A stretch of 37,523 bases of DNA from Thiotrichales bacterium (GCA_018658305.1 JABHVM010000068.1:1-37523); one strand, 5' to 3'. Shown: positions 1 to 9,549, numbered from the stretch's first letter. Numbers and translations are program-made. The notes: a model not told the origin generated them from the letters alone.

Positions 1-528
1 GGTTTTTGCATTAAGCCCTGCTTGGGCAGAGGTGTTGAGTCTGCGTCTACAGAGATTTAGTTCGAGCGGGATATTGAGTCGCTTGGCTGGCGCTCGAATA
101 ATCTCTACCGCTTGATTGAAGCCGCGCTGGCGTAGACGCTGTGGATGAAGCGGAACAGGCAGGATGAAGTCAGGTGGATCGGTTATCTGGCTATGGAGAC
201 TCTCTCGTTGAAGCTCTAACTGAAGTAGATCACTTAACAGTTTTGAAATATGAAGTTGGTCTCTATATTTGAGTTTTTGAATCAGTGTCGGCACGGCACC
301 TCTGTAGAGAAAAGGGATAAAGAGCGGTCCCCATTCGGTGTGTTGAGCAAGATCATTGGGAGTCTGTTCAAGTCTGGGGAGTTTATTCAAGCAGTGTTGG
401 CAGATGGATAATTTTGATTCGCGCGCACACTCTTCGCAGATGAGGCAACTTTTAGGGAACAGTGATTCAATCGAAATGAGTGCTTCAGATGTGAGTCGTC
501 TAATAGTTTGGTAAACTTCGCTTTTCAT
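1..528 (-). CDS. comF: ComF-family phosphoribosyltransferase (competence protein F), 3' end truncated by window edge
   Basis: Manual translation of the reverse complement from ATG at 528 is open to base 1: MKSEVYQTIRRLTSEALISIESLFPKSCLICEECARESKLSICQHCLNKLPRL...FILPVPLHPQRLRQRGFNQAVEIIRAPAKRLNIPLE...; two CxxC pairs and the PVPLHPxRLRxRGFNQ motif are ComF hallmarks; adjacent to bio genes. Not in the ORF track because it runs off the window. Confidence 0.88.
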   Translation of the reverse strand, partial: MKSEVYQTIRRLTSEALISIESLFPKSCLICEECARESKLSICQHCLNKLPRLEQTPNDLAQHTEWGPLFIPFLYRGAVPTLIQKLKYRDQLHISKLLSDLLQLELQRESLHSQITDPPDFILPVPLHPQRLRQRGFNQAVEIIRAPAKRLNIPLELNLCRRRLNTSAQAGLNAKT

Positions 529-586
529 TTTTAGTTGACAGCAGTTGTAGGTCGATGAGTTGGTAACCAGTAGAGGGATAATAGAG

Positions 587-1588
587 ATGACAAGTCGTGT
601 AGACAAGGATAGTATCGAGATACGCAATAATTGGAGTTTAAAGGAGGTTGAAGCACTCTTCGATCTTCCATTCAATGATCTGTTGTTTAGAGCGCAGACA
701 ACGCATCGCCAGAGATTTGATCCGAATGCAGTGCAGGTGAGTACGCTGTTAAGTATTAAAACTGGCGGCTGTTCAGAAGATTGTAAATACTGTTCGCAGA
801 GTGCACGAAACAGTAGTGAGCTAGAGCGCGAGAAGTTGGTTGAGGTGGAGACGGTCTTAAAGGCGGCGGTAGAGGCGAAGCGCTCTGGCTCGTCTCGTTT
901 CTGTATGGGGGCAGCGTGGCGAAATCCAAAGGGTAAAGATATGGAGCAGCTTCTGACAATGGTTAGCGGCGTGAAAGCTTTGGGGATGGAGAGCTGTATG
1001 ACGCTTGGGATGTTGAGCCATGATCAAGCAGAGAAGCTCAAAAAGGCGGGGCTAGATTATTACAACCATAACCTCGATACCTCTGAATCCTATTATGAGA
1101 AGGTGGTCACGACTCGCACTTATCAAGATCGCCTGGATACATTGGAAAATGTGCGAGAGGTGGGGCTTAATGTCTGTAGTGGTGGTATTGTGGGAATGGG
1201 GGAGTCTCGACAGGATCGAGCTGGGCTACTTGCAACGCTGGCAAATCTTCCTAAACAGCCTGACAGTGTACCGATTAACCGATTAGTTAAAGTTGCTGGA
1301 ACTGAACTTGGAGAGATGGATGATCTTGAAGAGCTTGATCCGTTAGAGTTTGTACGGACTATCGCGGTGGCGCGTATTCTGATGCCGATTTCTTGGGTGC
1401 GACTCTCGGCGGGGCGTGAGACGATGAGTGATGAGCTACAGGCGCTCTGTTATTCGGCAGGAGCGAACTCTATATTTTCTGGTGAGCGTTTACTGACGAC
1501 CCCTAATGTTGAAGCAGGCAGTGATGCAGAGCTTTTCAATAAGCTAGGGTTGAAGGTGTTAAGTGGTGAGGAGGTGGTGCTTGGGTAG
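587..1588 (+). CDS. bioB: Biotin synthase BioB
   Basis: Radical SAM motif [12 protein letters not shown], typical BioB sequence; ATG at 587 preceded by GAGGG, preferred over the TTG at 560 in the ORF track. Confidence 0.95.
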   Translation: MTSRVDKDSIEIRNNWSLKEVEALFDLPFNDLLFRAQTTHRQRFDPNAVQVSTLLSIKTGGCSEDCKYCSQSARNSSELEREKLVEVETVLKAAVEAKRSGSSRFCMGAAWRNPKGKDMEQLLTMVSGVKALGMESCMTLGMLSHDQAEKLKKAGLDYYNHNLDTSESYYEKVVTTRTYQDRLDTLENVREVGLNVCSGGIVGMGESRQDRAGLLATLANLPKQPDSVPINRLVKVAGTELGEMDDLEELDPLEFVRTIAVARILMPISWVRLSAGRETMSDELQALCYSAGANSIFSGERLLTTPNVEAGSDAELFNKLGLKVLSGEEVVLG

Positions 1589-2729
1589 TATCTTGAACGA
1601 TCCACTCTATCGTCAGCGTCGTGTAGTGAACTCTCCACAAGGCGTTGAGATTAAAGTGGATGGTGTTGATTATCTCTCATTTAATAGTAATGATTATCTT
1701 GGCTTGGCTAATCATCCATCTGTTGCGAGCGCCTTCATCTCTGGGGTTAATAAGTGGGGTGCTGGAAGTGGCTCCGCGCATCTGGTTAGCGGTCATAGTG
1801 AGGCTCATCACGCACTAGAAGAGGAGTTGGCAGAGTTTGTGGGTTATCCTAGCGCACTGCTCTTCTCCTCTGGATATATGGCAAATCTAGCGATACAGCA
1901 AGCTCTATTAGGGCGAGGTGATCGAGTCGTGCAAGATCGTCTTAATCATGCTTCTCTACTTGATGGAACTAAACTTGCTGGTGCAAAATTATTGCGTTAC
2001 CAGCATTGTGATGTTGAAGCTTTAAAGCGGCGTATTAGTGTTGAGCAAGATGGAAAAACATTGGTAGCAACTGATGGGGTTTTTAGTATGGATGGGGATA
2101 TAGCTCCACTAACTGCTATTTCACAGCTCTGTAATAATTTAAAGAGTACGATGCTGCTGGTTGATGATGCTCATGGGATAGGAGTTTTGGGGAGCGGCGG
2201 ACGAGGAACAGTTGATAGTTTCGGTTTTGGAGTTCAAGAGGTTCCAATCTTGATGGGCACTTTAGGAAAAGCGTTCGGCGTTGCTGGCGCGTTTGTTGCA
2301 GGAAGCGATGATCTGATAGAGAGTTTAATTCAGCAAGCTAGAACTTACATCTACACCACCGCAACTCCATCAGCACAAGCTGAGGCACTGCGTAAATCTC
2401 TTCAGTTGTTACAAGGGGAGTGTGGCGAAGAGAGAAGAGAGCGGCTTCATCAACTTATCTCTCGCTTTAGAATTGGAGCAGAAAACCTTGCCCTCAACTT
2501 GTTACCCTCAACTACCCCAATTCAGCCGTTACTGGTTGGTTCTGCGGAAAGTGCACTTGCGTTCTCAGCATGTTTACGAGAGCAGGGTATTATGGTTGCG
2601 GCAATTCGTCCGCCAACCGTACCTCAAGGGGAATCTCGCCTACGCATTACCATCTCAGCTAACCATACCAATGATCATATAGATCAACTTCTAGAGGCAC
2701 TATCTTTATGTGTAAAGATGAACGGTTAG
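1581..2729 (+). CDS. bioF: 8-amino-7-oxononanoate synthase BioF
   Basis: PLP aminotransferase-like sequence ([37 protein letters not shown]); probable TTG start at 1581 after GAGGAGG, overlapping the bioB stop (track start is GTG at 1563). Confidence 0.9.
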   Translation: MGSILNDPLYRQRRVVNSPQGVEIKVDGVDYLSFNSNDYLGLANHPSVASAFISGVNKWGAGSGSAHLVSGHSEAHHALEEELAEFVGYPSALLFSSGYMANLAIQQALLGRGDRVVQDRLNHASLLDGTKLAGAKLLRYQHCDVEALKRRISVEQDGKTLVATDGVFSMDGDIAPLTAISQLCNNLKSTMLLVDDAHGIGVLGSGGRGTVDSFGFGVQEVPILMGTLGKAFGVAGAFVAGSDDLIESLIQQARTYIYTTATPSAQAEALRKSLQLLQGECGEERRERLHQLISRFRIGAENLALNLLPSTTPIQPLLVGSAESALAFSACLREQGIMVAAIRPPTVPQGESRLRITISANHTNDHIDQLLEALSLCVKMNG

Positions 2730-3472
2730 TATTGCCACCACTGGTGTTGATCCACGGCTGGGGATTTAACAGCTCTGTATGGGGCTCTATTGCTCCTAAA
2801 TTAAAAAACCTATACAGCGTAGTGATAGTGGATCTTCCAGGGTATAGATCGCGTCCGTTGTTAAAGAAGATGACTCTCTCTACGATTGCAGCAGATATAC
2901 AGCAGCAGGTGGAAAGTTTTGGGGTAACTGATAAAGCTATCTGGCTTGGATGGTCTTTAGGGGGAGAAGTTGCTCTGCAAGCGGCTCTGGATTTACCAGA
3001 TAAGATAGCTAAGTTAATTTTAGTTGCGGCAACCCCAAAATTTGTACAAGGATCTGGTTGGCGTGAAGCGGTTAAGCAGAAAGTGTTGGATGATTTTGGT
3101 AGGGAACTGATTAAGTCGCGCGATAGTACTATAGGGCGTTTCTTAACATTACAGATGTTAGGTGTTCCTGATAGTAGAGATCTACTGCAGAAACTTAAGA
3201 TATCACTAGCGGAGCCGTTACAAGATGGTGCACTAGAGTCAGGTCTTGAAATCTTAAATCAGACAGATATTCGTAGTGAGTTGCAGGTGATAGATAATAA
3301 TATAGACTCTCCTACACTTTGGATTATGGGTGGACGAGATCAGCTAGTTCCTGCAGCAGCAGGAGTAAGTGCTGCTGACAAGATGAATAGATCAAACTGT
3401 ATCGTAATTGAAGCAGCTGCTCACGCCCCTTTTTTAAGTCATCCAGTAGAATTTATGCGGGCTCTATTATGA
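2708..3472 (+). CDS. bioH: Pimeloyl-ACP methyl ester carboxylesterase BioH (alpha/beta hydrolase)
   Basis: HGWGFNSSVW oxyanion-hole region, GWSLGG nucleophile elbow, C-terminal AAHAPFLSHP; position between bioF and bioC. Confidence 0.9.
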   Translation: MCKDERLVLPPLVLIHGWGFNSSVWGSIAPKLKNLYSVVIVDLPGYRSRPLLKKMTLSTIAADIQQQVESFGVTDKAIWLGWSLGGEVALQAALDLPDKIAKLILVAATPKFVQGSGWREAVKQKVLDDFGRELIKSRDSTIGRFLTLQMLGVPDSRDLLQKLKISLAEPLQDGALESGLEILNQTDIRSELQVIDNNIDSPTLWIMGGRDQLVPAAAGVSAADKMNRSNCIVIEAAAHAPFLSHPVEFMRALL

Positions 3473-4437
3473 AATTAGATAATATTAGTTCAGGGAGTAT
3501 TGGTATGAGTCATAAGGTTATTCGTGACCATTTTGAGAGAGCAGCGCCAAATTATGATCAGTTTGCTCTGCTCCAGAGAGAGGTTGCAGAACGAATGTTT
3601 GCTAGTTTTGCATATACAAATATATCACCAGAAAAAATTCTAGATATTGGTGCTGGTACTGGATACTGTACTCGCTGGCTACAAGATGCGTTCAAAGAGA
3701 GTATGGTTGTTGGTTTAGATCTTTCACATAATATGTTATGTGAAGCAAAGAAAAAAGAGCAGGAGCTTACGCAGCAACCTTCTCACAATATAGGGCTAGT
3801 AGATAAAGTATCTAAACTATTTTCAAAATCAATTAGTGAGAATACCAGTCTCCTCTGCGCTGATACAGAGCAGCTCCCCTTGGCAAATGATAGTATGGAC
3901 CTTATATTCTCGAACTTCACTCTGCAGTGGTGTAGTGATCTACCAAATATATTTAAAGATTTTATGCGAGTGATGCGTCCAGGATCACTCCTTACATTTT
4001 CTACATTAGGTACAGATACGCTCAAAGAGTTGCGCCAGAGTTGGCAGGAGGTGGACAGTAATCCTCATGTGAATGATTTTTTAGATATGCACGATATCGG
4101 TGATATGTTACTCAATGCTGGATTCTCTGAACCAGTAACAAGTGTAGATCGTTTTGAGATTAGTTATCCAAGCGTAATGGATCTGATGAGAGATCTAAAA
4201 GGGTTAGGTGCGACCAACGCAGCCCCAAACCGTTTGCGGGGGCTAATGGGGAAGAGTTCTATCTATAAGTTAGAGCAGGCGTATAGAGGGATAGCAGAGA
4301 GAGATGGAAAGATAGTCGCAACTTGGGAGGTGGTCTATGGCCACGCTTGGGCACCACAAGCGGCAGAGTTGCGACCAAACTTAATGGGTATACCCATTGG
4401 TTACACCACCACCACTCGCGACCCAAGTCATAGGTGA
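3469..4437 (+). CDS. bioC: Malonyl-ACP O-methyltransferase BioC
   Basis: SAM methyltransferase motif ILDIGAGTGYCTRWL, FSNFTLQWCSDLP, VVYGHAWAP near the C-terminus; last gene of the bioBFHC cluster. Confidence 0.9.
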   Translation: MKLDNISSGSIGMSHKVIRDHFERAAPNYDQFALLQREVAERMFASFAYTNISPEKILDIGAGTGYCTRWLQDAFKESMVVGLDLSHNMLCEAKKKEQELTQQPSHNIGLVDKVSKLFSKSISENTSLLCADTEQLPLANDSMDLIFSNFTLQWCSDLPNIFKDFMRVMRPGSLLTFSTLGTDTLKELRQSWQEVDSNPHVNDFLDMHDIGDMLLNAGFSEPVTSVDRFEISYPSVMDLMRDLKGLGATNAAPNRLRGLMGKSSIYKLEQAYRGIAERDGKIVATWEVVYGHAWAPQAAELRPNLMGIPIGYTTTTRDPSHR

Positions 4438-4785
4438 GGCTGCGGTCGGGGTGAGGATGTAGGTGTCACCTGCAACGATTCCATTCGCCGCATCGGGGAC
4501 AATGGTGATGACACCATCAGCTACGGTAATATTATTGACCGCACCCGCGCTACCTGTGACATTCGCAGGTACTCCATAGCTCCCCCCATCACAATCAGAA
4601 ATCGCACGCCGAATCTGATAGCACTGCTCCACCCCGATTTTTATTGGTTGCGCTGCCAGCACAATTTCAGCGTAGTGCGCTTTAATCGTATATTGCGTAT
4701 AAGAGGGAATTGCCAACGAAGCCAAAATTGCAATAATAGCAATGGCAATGATCAGTTCAATAAGAGTGAATCCAGCTTGCTTCAT
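4381..4785 (-). CDS. Type IV pilin-like protein (class III signal peptide)
   Basis: MKQAGFTLIELIIAIAIIAILASLAIPSYTQYTIKAHYAE: prepilin peptidase site G|FTLIE plus hydrophobic N-terminal helix; paired Cys in EQCYQIRRAISDCDGG. Confidence 0.9.
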   Translation of the reverse strand: MKQAGFTLIELIIAIAIIAILASLAIPSYTQYTIKAHYAEIVLAAQPIKIGVEQCYQIRRAISDCDGGSYGVPANVTGSAGAVNNITVADGVITIVPDAANGIVAGDTYILTPTAASPMTWVASGGGVTNGYTH

Positions 4786-4954
4786 AAAAAATCCTTAGTT
4801 GGTAATAGTGTAATTACCAAACTCTAGCATAACTCGTGCTGGTTCTATCTGATCTTATAGGGATCTAAAATTAAGCTCTAAAAATTATCTACTCTCAGTG
4901 CTGCATTTTAGAGATAAGTGAGTATTCGCTTTGCGGCTTAGATCTTTAAACTCT

Positions 4955-5305
4955 TTAAGTTAAATAAGAGACCAAGTTTGCCACTAACTCTCTTTTTTTG
5001 ATAGAGATCTGGCGGTATTCTCGTATCAGTTTAAGCTCATCTTTAGGGGGGAATTTATTCCCTACTTCTTTGAGCTGTTCTCTGCCTTCATCACTATATT
5101 CCATCTCGCCACGCCCTGTTGCTAGCCACTCAAAGCTGATATTTAAGATAACTGCCAGCTTGGCTATATTCTCAACGCTCGGAGTATTGAAGTTTCTCTC
5201 CCAGTGGCCACATCCACCAGGTGTTACCCCCATTCTTTCTGCCAAAATCATTTGCGATATTCCTTCTCGATTTCTAGCTCTTTTAATTCTTTCGCCCATA
5301 CTCAT
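4955..5305 (-). CDS. XRE-family helix-turn-helix transcriptional regulator
   Basis: MGERIKRARNREGISQMILAERMGVTPGGCGHWERNFNTPSVENIAKLAVILNISFEWLATGRG: canonical XRE/Cro HTH with the SxEWLxTGRG segment. Confidence 0.9.
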   Translation of the reverse strand: MSMGERIKRARNREGISQMILAERMGVTPGGCGHWERNFNTPSVENIAKLAVILNISFEWLATGRGEMEYSDEGREQLKEVGNKFPPKDELKLIREYRQISIKKRELVANLVSYLT

Positions 5306-5332
5306 AATACGGATAAGGATATATTTATATTG

Positions 5333-5348
5333 ATAGTATTGTTACTAT
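5333..5348. promoter_or_regulatory. Palindrome ATAGTA-TTGT-TACTAT in the XRE / membrane-operon divergent intergenic region (candidate operator)
   Basis: Perfect 6-bp inverted repeat with 4-nt centre, located in the 83-bp gap between the divergent starts at 5305 and 5389. Confidence 0.4.
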
Positions 5349-5388
5349 ATTATAGGTATAATTAAATACTTATTATCAGTATATTAAA

Positions 5389-5637
5389 GTGAGTATTGGT
5401 TTGATTATTTTTTTGACAGCTATTTTTTTACCACCTATTGCACTTCTTTTGTTGCAGAAGCCGTTACAGGCGATACTTAACCTGTTGCTCTACTCTGCGG
5501 CACTGCTTGTAACGATGGTAGGTAGTGAGGAGTGGTTGCTACTGATCCTGCTCTCTACTCTCCACGCACTAATAGTTTTGTGGTTTCGCAGAGGTTGCAT
5601 TAATAGAAAATTTAAATTTATAGAGGTGAGGCAGTAA
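5389..5637 (+). CDS. Small hydrophobic membrane protein, possibly YqaE/Pmp3-like
   Basis: 82 aa, GTG start, several hydrophobic segments; IFLPPIALLL and LHALIVLW resemble the LPPLxVFL and IIHAxxVI segments of UPF0057/Pmp3 proteins; stop overlaps the next ATG (TAATG). Confidence 0.5.
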   Translation: MSIGLIIFLTAIFLPPIALLLLQKPLQAILNLLLYSAALLVTMVGSEEWLLLILLSTLHALIVLWFRRGCINRKFKFIEVRQ

Positions 5638-7280
5638 TGAGTAATCAAGTTAATCAAGAAGAGAAGCGTAATCAGTCAGTCAACCCGCAACAGGATTCAC
5701 CGCTCCCTTACGGCTATTCTCCCTATCTACAGGAGGATGAGATCAACCTCCAAGATCTTTTCGCTGCAGTTTGGAAAACACGAACCCTCTGGCTGATCTC
5801 AATTATTGTGGTCGCAGCGATTTTTTGGGGGAGTCTCATTGTACGCTCAATGGCGTTGCCTACAGTTGAGCGTTTTGTGCTTCCTCTCTATCTCACTTTT
5901 GAAAATAGTGAAAAGGGGGAGTACCCAAACGGTACCCGCTTCGCAAGATCAGACATCATCTCTACCACAGTCCTTAACGAAGTTTACCAGAGACATCAAT
6001 TGGAGAGTTTTGGATTAGAGATTGGAGCTTTTCGTCAGTCAATTTCTATCGCCCCCTATGCCCCTGGTGAGGGGATGATTCGAACCAAGTATGAGGCACT
6101 GATAAGTGAGAATAAAAAGATTACTCCACAAGAGATAGATGAACTGCGCAAAAGGCAGCAAGAGGAGTTAGATAAGGCACTTGCTAATGGTGTGAAGATT
6201 ATCTATGTGAGAGAGGGAAAAGGGGCACTTCCAAATGCACTTCTTCAACCGCTGTTAAGTGGTATTGCAACTGTCTGGGCAATTAAGGCGATTGAAGAGC
6301 GTGGTGTGTTGGAGAATGATATTCAACTCTTTAGCAAGTCAATCATTCAGGAGGGTCTGATTAATGATCTCGACTATCCAGTGGTGCTGGCTTACCTCAA
6401 AGAAAAAACTCAGTTGATAGAAGCAAATCTTGAAAAGTTATTGAAGCTCCCGAATGGGAAAATTATAAAAGACAGTGATACAGGTCTGACCATCGCTGAT
6501 CTACAGAAATCACTTCAAGATAGTCTTAACTACCGCCTACAGATGTTGGAGGATCCTATCCATCAGCTCGGAATTTCTAAAACACCCGCAATGACACAGC
6601 TCCACTATGAAGAGCAGATGATGCGTTTAAGTGAAGAGAGGCGAGCGTTAGAGAGTAAGGCCGCGGTTGTTGGTGAGGCACAACGGCAGTACCGAATCGC
6701 ACAACAGAATAGCCGCGCTACTCCTCAAAAGTCAGGTATGGATCAAGGGAGTGTCGCACTTAATTCGACTGGCACAACAATTCCCCAGTTTGGAGATAAC
6801 TTTCTCGATCGTATTATCAGTATGAGCGATCATGCCTCAGATACTGCTTATCGACAGAAGTTAAGTGATCAAAGGCTGCTCTATCAGGAGGAGTCGATTG
6901 AGCTTGAAAAGAAAATTCGTCAAGTGCAGCGTAATATTCAAAATATTCAAAATATTCAAGATAATCAATCTGAGCATGATGTGATTATCGCTGAAGCAAT
7001 CTCCGCACTTAAGAACGGTGTTCCTGCACTAGTTAAAGATCTCTACAGGCATATTGCTGCAACCAAACGAATTTATGAGCAGCTCAATCAGCAGACTATC
7101 TATGGTACTGGTTCACTCTACCAGTTAGCAAGTGAAGACTTAATTGTTAGCGGAGGAGGATTGCAGTTTCCTGAAAAAAGTAAACTGATGTTTGTGCTCT
7201 CGCTTGTGCTAACCACCTTTGTAGTGATTCCGTTAGTGATGTTGCGCAATAGTATGAGAAGAAAAAAAGAGGAAGAGTAG
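5637..7280 (+). CDS. Wzz / chain-length determinant domain protein
   Basis: EDEINLQDLFAAVWKTRTLWLISIIVVAAIFW (Wzz-type N-terminal TM entry), long coiled-coil periplasmic region, C-terminal TM PEKSKLMFVLSLVLTTFVVIPLVMLRN. Confidence 0.75.
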   Translation: MSNQVNQEEKRNQSVNPQQDSPLPYGYSPYLQEDEINLQDLFAAVWKTRTLWLISIIVVAAIFWGSLIVRSMALPTVERFVLPLYLTFENSEKGEYPNGTRFARSDIISTTVLNEVYQRHQLESFGLEIGAFRQSISIAPYAPGEGMIRTKYEALISENKKITPQEIDELRKRQQEELDKALANGVKIIYVREGKGALPNALLQPLLSGIATVWAIKAIEERGVLENDIQLFSKSIIQEGLINDLDYPVVLAYLKEKTQLIEANLEKLLKLPNGKIIKDSDTGLTIADLQKSLQDSLNYRLQMLEDPIHQLGISKTPAMTQLHYEEQMMRLSEERRALESKAAVVGEAQRQYRIAQQNSRATPQKSGMDQGSVALNSTGTTIPQFGDNFLDRIISMSDHASDTAYRQKLSDQRLLYQEESIELEKKIRQVQRNIQNIQNIQDNQSEHDVIIAEAISALKNGVPALVKDLYRHIAATKRIYEQLNQQTIYGTGSLYQLASEDLIVSGGGLQFPEKSKLMFVLSLVLTTFVVIPLVMLRNSMRRKKEEE

Positions 7281-7292
7281 GGGAGGTAAGTT

Positions 7293-8273
7293 TTAGCTAC
7301 TGCGGCTAAGTGTAAACTCAGCTAGTGCAATAAGACCTTCTCTATACTTTGATTCAGGCAAGATTTTAGCTGCATTGACGGCGAATTTTACAGAATCTTT
7401 CGCTGCATTTTTTGTGTATTGAATAGCATCGGTGGCATGAATAGCCTCCATGATTTCATCAAACTTGTCACTGCCTCCATTTTCAATTGCACTGCGAATC
7501 AATGTTTGTGCCGCTTCATTCCCATTCTCTAGCGCGTAGATGAGTGGAAGAGTTGGTTTACCCTCAGCTAGATCATCTCCTGCATTCTTCCCCATCTCTT
7601 CGCTAGAGGCGCTGTAGTCAAGCGCATCATCAATTAACTGAAATGCGTTACCGAGATGTTTTCCGTAAGAGATCATCGCTTGTTCGATCTCTTTAGGTTG
7701 CTTTGCAACAACAGCTCCAAGTTGACCTCCCGCTTCAAAGAGTTTTGCGGTTTTGCGATAGATTACCTCAAAATAACGCTCTTTGGTTGTCTCTGGGTCA
7801 TTACAGTTTAGAAGTTGTAACACCTCTCCCTCAGCGATGATATTGGTAGTCTCAGCCATAATGTCCATCACCCGCATCTGTTGAATCTCTACCATCATCT
7901 GAAAAGCACGCGAATAGAGAAAGTCGCCCGTCAATACAGCGGCTTGATTGCCAAATACTGCATTGGCGGTCTCTTTACCGCGCCGCATCTCAGAGGTGTC
8001 GACCACATCATCATGCAGCAGAGTTGCGGTGTGGATAAACTCAATGATCGCAGCAAGGGTGACTGCCTCACTTCCTGTTGCGCCACAAGCGCGAGCAGAG
8101 AGTAGTACGACCATCGGACGAACCCGCTTGCCGCCACCACCAATAATATATTTGCCAAGTTGATTTATTAATACTACATCAGAGCTCAGCCGATTAATGA
8201 TCAGCGCATCGACAGCGGCAAGATCATCTTTGATCAACTCTTGAACTTCTTTAAAAGATAATTTGTTAGACAT
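7293..8273 (-). CDS. ispB: Octaprenyl/polyprenyl diphosphate synthase
   Basis: GGGKRVRPMVVLLSARA, LLHDDVVDTSEMRRGKETAN first Asp-rich motif, QLIDDALDY second Asp-rich motif; genomic context next to rplU-rpmA. Confidence 0.93.
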   Translation of the reverse strand: MSNKLSFKEVQELIKDDLAAVDALIINRLSSDVVLINQLGKYIIGGGGKRVRPMVVLLSARACGATGSEAVTLAAIIEFIHTATLLHDDVVDTSEMRRGKETANAVFGNQAAVLTGDFLYSRAFQMMVEIQQMRVMDIMAETTNIIAEGEVLQLLNCNDPETTKERYFEVIYRKTAKLFEAGGQLGAVVAKQPKEIEQAMISYGKHLGNAFQLIDDALDYSASSEEMGKNAGDDLAEGKPTLPLIYALENGNEAAQTLIRSAIENGGSDKFDEIMEAIHATDAIQYTKNAAKDSVKFAVNAAKILPESKYREGLIALAEFTLSRSS

Positions 8274-8332
8274 ATAATTATTTATTAGGTATATATTACG
8301 AATATTAGATGTGAATATTTAGAGTGTAAATA

Positions 8333-8722
8333 TTAGAGAGTTTTTGGCGGTTGGTCAACTTTAAAACTGTACCAAGCGACTATCATCCAACTGATTAAAA
8401 AACATCCGCCACCAAATGGAGTGATTGCCCCCAGAATTTTGATGTCGGTTAAGCTGAGTAGGTAGAGACTGCCAGAAAATAGAATAATTCCAGTAACCAT
8501 CCACCAGCCAGAGCGAAGTACAGCTGGAATGGTTGGTGCTAAGATTCCTATGAGTATAAGTCCAAGCGCATGAAATCCATGATAGTCAACTGCGGTCTGC
8601 CAAGTCTGCAGAGCACTCTCCGACAGAATGGTCTTTAATCCGTGAGCACCAAATGCCCCTAATCCTATCGCAATAAAAGCGTTGATTGCGCCAAGTGTAA
8701 TAAATAGTCTCTCTCTCTTCAT
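8333..8722 (-). CDS. DUF423 family membrane protein (YgdD-like)
   Basis: AINAFIAIGLGAFGAHGLK, TAVDYHGFHALGLILIG, LFSGSLYLLSLT, ITPFGGGCFLISW are typical of DUF423. Confidence 0.85.
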   Translation of the reverse strand: MKRERLFITLGAINAFIAIGLGAFGAHGLKTILSESALQTWQTAVDYHGFHALGLILIGILAPTIPAVLRSGWWMVTGIILFSGSLYLLSLTDIKILGAITPFGGGCFLISWMIVAWYSFKVDQPPKTL

Positions 8723-8808
8723 AGCTGTTTATTCTAACATTTAATAGATTATTTAAAGCGATTCTATTGCATGGTTACAATGTTTAATAAAAAAACATAA
8801 AATAAGGT

Positions 8809-8837
8809 TTGACCAGCTCTCCATATCCGTGTAAAAT
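8809..8837 (+). promoter_or_regulatory. Putative sigma-70 promoter for rplU-rpmA
   Basis: TTGACC (8809-8814), 17-bp spacer, TAAAAT (8832-8837), upstream of rplU. Confidence 0.65.
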
Positions 8838-8899
8838 CTTGCCTCTTTTATTGAATATCAATTCATCAATTTTAATTTTTATAAGTGTGGAGTTGTCCG

Positions 8900-9211
8900 A
8901 TGTACGCAGTAATTAAAACCGGCGGAAAGCAGTATCGTGTAACAGAGGGAGAGACCCTTAAAGTAGAGAAACTTGGAGTTGATGAGGGTGAGAACATCGA
9001 GTTTGATCAGGTCTTGATGGTAGTTGACGGTGAAGATGTAAAAATCGGAGCTCCAATGGTGGATGGTGGCAAAGTGATGGCTACAGTAATCGCTAACGGG
9101 CGTGGTAAAAAAGTTAAGATCATTAAGTTCCGTCGTCGTAAACATCATCGTAAACAGATGGGGCATCGTCAGTCCTTTACTGAAATTCAAATTAATAGCA
9201 TTAGCGCTTAA
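8900..9211 (+). CDS. rplU: 50S ribosomal protein L21
   Basis: [25 protein letters not shown]... typical L21; ATG at 8900 preferred to the upstream start at 8885. Confidence 0.97.
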   Translation: MYAVIKTGGKQYRVTEGETLKVEKLGVDEGENIEFDQVLMVVDGEDVKIGAPMVDGGKVMATVIANGRGKKVKIIKFRRRKHHRKQMGHRQSFTEIQINSISA

Positions 9212-9236
9212 GTAATATTTTTAGGAGATAACTCTT

Positions 9237-9497
9237 ATGGCACATAAAAAAGCAGGTGGTAGTACTAGAAACGGTCGCGATTCGGAATCGAAACGGTTAG
9301 GTGTGAAACGATTCGGTGGTGAGAGCGTTATCTCAGGTAATATCTTAGTGCGTCAACGCGGCACTCATTTTCATCCGGGCGTAAATGTTGGTCGTGGTAA
9401 AGATGACACACTATTCTCAAAAGCAGAAGGTGTGGTTACTTTTGAAGTTAAAGGGCCGAGAAGTCGTAAATTTGTGAGTGTCTACCCAGCTGCATAA
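9237..9497 (+). CDS. rpmA: 50S ribosomal protein L27
   Basis: [28 protein letters not shown]... typical L27. Confidence 0.98.
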   Translation: MAHKKAGGSTRNGRDSESKRLGVKRFGGESVISGNILVRQRGTHFHPGVNVGRGKDDTLFSKAEGVVTFEVKGPRSRKFVSVYPAA

Positions 9498-9524
9498 CAG
9501 TATAACTGTCTTGTGGTACCATAG

Positions 9525-9549
9525 AGGCTCCTTGATAGGGGCCTTTTTT
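9525..9549 (+). terminator. Rho-independent terminator of rplU-rpmA
   Basis: AGGCTCC-TTGATA-GGGGCCT stem (one G-U) followed by a T tract, 28 nt after the rpmA stop. Confidence 0.8.

Noticed and set aside
2422-2682. 86-aa plus-strand ORF inside bioF
   Set aside because: Out-of-frame within conserved bioF coding sequence.
4825-4841. Possible sigma-54 promoter (CAGCACGAGTTATGCT on minus strand) for the pilin gene
   Set aside because: The essential -24 GG is AG here and several other positions mismatch; not supportable although pilin genes are often sigma-54 dependent.
4998-5333. 111-aa plus-strand ORF opposite the XRE regulator
   Set aside because: Overlaps the well supported HTH gene on the other strand; no domain.
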